Source: Dehalococcoidia bacterium
Lineage (GTDB): Bacteria; Chloroflexota; Dehalococcoidia; Tepidiformales; Tepidiformaceae
Length of the DNA: 64,000 bases
NCBI GenBank assembly: GCA_020847985.1
Contig: JADLBC010000004.1
Span: forward strand, 1-64,000
Direction of reading: 5' to 3'
Position 1 is the stretch's first letter. Every line of letters starts with the position of its first letter. A model generated the notes under the pieces. That model searched no databases. It saw nothing but the letters and a program-made list of their open reading frames with translations, and was not told the DNA's origin. This document shows, piece after piece, positions 61,392 through 64,000 of the stretch. A program made the position numbers and the translations under genes.

Positions 61392-61802
61392 CTACGCCGG
61401 CCGGAATTTCGGCAGCGCCACGTCCTCGTAGCGGTCCCATTCCACGACTACCGGCATGCCCACGCGGATGGCGTCGTTCGCCACACCGACGATGTTCGTG
61501 GGCAGGCGCACGCCCTCCTCCAACTCCACGAAGGCCACGTTGTACGGCGTCTGGAAGCCCGGGTGATAGCGCTGATGCATGATGCCGAAGCTCCGCACCA
61601 CACCCTTCCCGCTCGATTCCACCCATGCCGTTTCGTCCGCGAGGCAGACATCGCAATGGCGCCGCGAGGGCAGGCGCAGCGCGCCACAGGCGGTGCACTT
61701 CATGAGCATGAGGCGCCCGGCCATGCCGCCATCGAAGAACTCCTTCGAAATCTCATCGGCCTGGGGAAGCGGGCGCGAAGGCGCCGGGGTCGCGTCGGTC
61801 AT
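61392..61802 (-). CDS. DUF35 OB-fold zinc-ribbon protein, partner of a thiolase
   Basis: This 136-aa protein has an N-terminal zinc ribbon with Cys36, Cys39, Cys50 and Cys53, and a C-terminal OB fold (VRSFGIMHQRYHPGFQTPYNVAFVELEEGVRLPTNIVG). DUF35 proteins pair with thiolase-like enzymes, and the thiolase-like gene lies three bases upstream on the same strand. A well-known DUF35/thiolase complex acts in steroid side-chain and mevalonate-type metabolism. Here the partner lacks the usual active-site Cys. Confidence 0.9.
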   Translation of the reverse strand: MTDATPAPSRPLPQADEISKEFFDGGMAGRLMLMKCTACGALRLPSRRHCDVCLADETAWVESSGKGVVRSFGIMHQRYHPGFQTPYNVAFVELEEGVRLPTNIVGVANDAIRVGMPVVVEWDRYEDVALPKFRPA

Positions 61803-61805
61803 GGC

Positions 61806-62996
61806 TTAGCTCCGGTTTGGGCCCAGGATGAGGGCACCGTGGTAGTTGAGGATACCGCCGTTGCCGGTGCAGAGGATGGCGTCGTTCTTCTGTTGCCGCT
61901 CGCCGCCCTGGCCGCGTCCCTGGATGACGGCCTCGCTGAGCGGTGTCATCCCCCACATGTAGTACCCGGAGAGTTCGCCGCCGCCCGTGTTCGTCGGCAG
62001 CGAACCGCCGGGCCCCAGCTTGCCATCGGCCACGAACGGCCCGCCCTCACCCTTTGCGCAGAAGCCGTAGTCCTCGAGGGTGACGAGCACGGTGTAGGTG
62101 TAGCAGTCGTACAGCTGGAGCTGGGTCATGTCCCGGGGGCCGAGGCCGGCCATGGAAAACGCCGTCTTCGCCGCGATCTTCGCGCCCGTCTCCGTCTCCC
62201 AATCCGAACCCGATCGAAGCGGGTCGCCGGGGTGGCCCTGGCCCATCCCGAGCACGTACACGGGCGGGGCCTTCATGTCCTTCGCCTGGTCGGCGCCGCT
62301 CACGATAACCGCGACGGCCCCATTCGAGACCAGGCAGCAATCGAGCAGGTGCAGCGGCTCCACGATCCAGCGCGAGGCGTGGTACATCTCCAGCGTCATC
62401 GGGTCGCGCATCTGGGCGCGCGGGTTCATCACCGCCCAGGCGCGTTCGGCCACGGCGATGGCGCCGAGCTGGTCGTGCGTCGTCCCATACAGCTCCATGT
62501 GGCGGCTGCAGGCGAGCGCGTACGAGGTGTTCGGCCCGAAGAACCCGGCGTGCTGGTAGAGCCCGGCTACGCCCTGCGGCCGCGAGGGCATGCGCGACGC
62601 TCCGCCGTACGACGAGCCGCTCGACTTTCCTTCGGTGAGCGGGTTGTCGGCGAACACGCACACCACGTGATTGGCCATGCCCGCGGCGATCGCGAGGCTG
62701 GCGTATTGCACCATCTGCGCCGCCGTCGACCCGGCCGCGTTCATGTGGTTCAACAGGCGGAGATTGTTCAGCCCCAGGTAGTTCTGCAGTCCGAGCCCGA
62801 TGCCGCCGCCGGTGGTGCCCGTGATCCCGGGATTGATCAGCAGGCCATCGATCTCGTCCTTGCGAAGCCCGCTATCGGCGATCGCCTCGCGCACGGCATC
62901 GGCCGCCAGTTCGTTCGCGCTCTTGCCGAAAATCCGGCCCATCGGCGTGATGCCGAGGCCCGTGATCGCGGTCGCGCCGCGCATCGGGTGTCCCAT
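61806..62996 (-). CDS. Thiolase-fold protein (SCP-x/DUF35-associated), nucleophilic Cys replaced
   Basis: This 396-aa protein has the thiolase fold. It begins MRGATAITGLGITPMGRIFGKSANELAADAVREAIADSGLRKDEID. The nucleophile position, usually Cys in a CxSG-type motif, reads NAAGST (86-91) with Ser90. The second-half motif YDCYTYTVLVTLEDYGFCAKGEGG and the His/Gly segment GNGGILNYHGALILG are present. It may therefore act as a retro-aldol lyase or condensing partner rather than a thiolase, as in steroid aldolases with DUF35 proteins. It leads the thiolase-like/DUF35 pair. TAGAAT lies upstream. Confidence 0.85.
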   Translation of the reverse strand: MGHPMRGATAITGLGITPMGRIFGKSANELAADAVREAIADSGLRKDEIDGLLINPGITGTTGGGIGLGLQNYLGLNNLRLLNHMNAAGSTAAQMVQYASLAIAAGMANHVVCVFADNPLTEGKSSGSSYGGASRMPSRPQGVAGLYQHAGFFGPNTSYALACSRHMELYGTTHDQLGAIAVAERAWAVMNPRAQMRDPMTLEMYHASRWIVEPLHLLDCCLVSNGAVAVIVSGADQAKDMKAPPVYVLGMGQGHPGDPLRSGSDWETETGAKIAAKTAFSMAGLGPRDMTQLQLYDCYTYTVLVTLEDYGFCAKGEGGPFVADGKLGPGGSLPTNTGGGELSGYYMWGMTPLSEAVIQGRGQGGERQQKNDAILCTGNGGILNYHGALILGPNRS

Positions 62997-63021
62997 CGCT
63001 GCACCTCCGCCGCGATTCTAG

Positions 63022-63130
63022 GGCCCGGCGCGCCGCTCGCAACCGCCGGCCATGTTCGCGGGCGAGACTCACGCGCGCGGCGCCCGAACCGCATGGCCTG
63101 AGCACCAGCATCCCGAAGGGGAGACACAAA
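63022..63130. other. Intergenic stretch upstream of the thiolase-like gene
   Basis: Apart from the GGAGGTGC ribosome site and the TAGAAT box near the thiolase-like start, I see no gene, palindrome or repeat in this interval. Confidence 0.45.
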
Positions 63131-63134
63131 GAAA

Positions 63135-63173
63135 CGCCTCGCCGGGACGGAGGAGGGCAGTCCCGGCGAGGCG
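63135..63173. terminator. Terminator of the exported helical-protein gene
   Basis: Perfect 14-bp arms CGCCTCGCCGGGAC and GTCCCGGCGAGGCG with an 11-base loop lie 18 bases past the stop at 63192. AAAGAAA on the far side gives T's on the minus strand. Confidence 0.8.
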
Positions 63174-63191
63174 CTCATGGAAGGAGTATGG

Positions 63192-63908
63192 CTAGTTGGT
63201 GGCCGAAGGTGCCGCCTGCGGTCCGCGAGCCGGGCGCCCAACCTGGTCGATGCGGCTGTCGAGGTTCGCCGTGAAGTCGGCGAGCTTCTGGTCGGCCTGC
63301 GCCTGCGTGAGCTTGCCGCCGGTCACGGCCTCGGCGAGATCGGTCTTCTTCTCTTCGGTGAGGTACGCCTTGAGGGCGTCGCGCGTCTTCCCGTGGTTCT
63401 GGGCGACCGTGGCCAGGCTCTGCGTGGTCAGTTCGCTGCGAAGGGTGTCCTCGCTGATGCCCAGCCAGGTGGCGATGCTCGCGGAATCGACCATGCCGCC
63501 GGGGCCGCCGGGGCCGCCGCGGCCGTGGTCACCGCCGCCCGGGCCGCCCTTGCCGCCGCCTGCCATGAAACCGGCGCCCGCTTCGCCGGCACGGGTGCGC
63601 ATCTCGGCCGCGCGCTCGGCGGTGATGGTGCCCTTCGCCACGAGTTCATCGATCGTCGCGAGGTTCGCCTTCTGCACGGCCGCGTTCAGAGCATCGACGC
63701 TGATGCCGAGGTTGCCGGCGAGCTTCGTCATGTAGGCGCCGAGATCGGCGGCCCGCTCGGCCGCGTGGTCCGTGGTCGAAGGTGCCGTCTGCGTCGAAGG
63801 CGTTTGCGTGCTCGTCGCGCCCTGGGCCTGCACGAGCGTGCCGCCGAAGATGCCGATTGCGCTGAACGCGGCGCCGCCGGCGAGGGTGAGGGCCTGGATC
63901 TTGTTCAT
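63192..63908 (-). CDS. Exported helical-repeat protein with Gly-rich linker
   Basis: This 238-aa protein has a signal peptide (IQALTLAGGAAFSAIGIFGGTLVQA), then an N-terminal helical region (MTKLAGNLGISVDALNAAVQKANLATIDELVAKGTITAERAAEMRTRAGE). A Gly-rich linker follows (GGGKGGPGGGDHGRGGPGGPGG), and a second helical region (WLGISEDTLRSELTTQSLATVAQNHGKTRDALKAYLTEEKKTDLAEAV). The two helical regions share the phrase LGIS..L. No enzyme motif is seen. Similar small exported proteins exist in actinobacteria and Chloroflexota, with unknown function. AGGAAGG before the ATG supports the start. The 92 bases beyond it hold no other gene. Confidence 0.8.
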   Translation of the reverse strand: MNKIQALTLAGGAAFSAIGIFGGTLVQAQGATSTQTPSTQTAPSTTDHAAERAADLGAYMTKLAGNLGISVDALNAAVQKANLATIDELVAKGTITAERAAEMRTRAGEAGAGFMAGGGKGGPGGGDHGRGGPGGPGGMVDSASIATWLGISEDTLRSELTTQSLATVAQNHGKTRDALKAYLTEEKKTDLAEAVTGGKLTQAQADQKLADFTANLDSRIDQVGRPARGPQAAPSATN

Positions 63909-64000
63909 CGTGGTGGTTTCCTTCCTGTCGTGGTGGGGACGTCCCCGTGGATGCGGAGTGTTCGTCGAGCCCGGGTTCGCCGCCCATTCGCCCTTGCTCT

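Overview
The window reads as one continuous stretch of a GC-rich bacterial chromosome, with most third codon positions G or C. It carries about 60 closely packed genes in short operons. There are no rRNA, tRNA, phage, transposon or CRISPR sequences that I can support. I infer a Chloroflexota-like (Dehalococcoidia/Tepidiforma-type) organism. The reasons are the GuaB3-type IMP dehydrogenase, lipoproteins and exoproteins with Thr/Pro linkers, a c-di-AMP riboswitch, the absence of outer-membrane genes, and many MaoC, acyl-CoA dehydrogenase and thiolase/DUF35 genes. This is a guess from gene content, not from a marker gene.

Layout. 1-5.0 kb holds purine synthesis (guaB3 end, guaA-purD) with an Uma2-like gene. 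5.2-8.8 kb encodes a heterodimeric ABC exporter with one degenerate ATP site. 8.8-11 kb has two MaoC-type genes and an acyl-CoA dehydrogenase. 11.2-14.6 kb is a three-gene cluster: VTC-type polyphosphate polymerase, DUF4956 membrane protein and beta-helix lipoprotein. 15.2-17.8 kb is an FMN-riboswitch operon (leader peptide, ribE, ribBA, ribH). 17.9-25.9 kb holds two cell-surface proteins, a thioesterase/PfkB pair, a CoA-transferase-like gene, and a WYL regulator/VOC pair facing a lipocalin-like gene across tandem operators. 26-29.8 kb holds a ThDP enzyme, a MazEF-type module preceded by nine 12-bp repeats, and nadA under two palindromes. 30-37.7 kb includes a phosphotriesterase-like enzyme, a membrane glycosyltransferase behind a c-di-AMP riboswitch, an SPFH protein with a triplicated module, and a cyclophilin. 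37.8-41.5 kb holds murE, then an APH-helical protein-Nudix operon. 41.5-47.9 kb is the his operon hisZ-hisG-plcC-hisD-hisC-hisB, where hisG is a tandem fusion and a phospholipase C-like gene is embedded. 48-64 kb holds mixed housekeeping and exported genes, a MacB-like ABC transporter with a 1153-aa permease, an SDR, and a thiolase-like/DUF35 pair.

A theme across the window is a -10-like TANNNT exactly six bases before a start codon in several genes. This suggests frequent leaderless transcription beside genes with good Shine-Dalgarno sites.

The most unusual items are the HisG-HisG fusion with a degenerate first copy, the 12-bp array before the RHH antitoxin, the riboswitch-controlled glycosyltransferase, the VTC/DUF4956/beta-helix cluster, and a 50-bp copy of the purD 3' end after ribH. 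All names rest on motif recognition by eye, and no database search was run.
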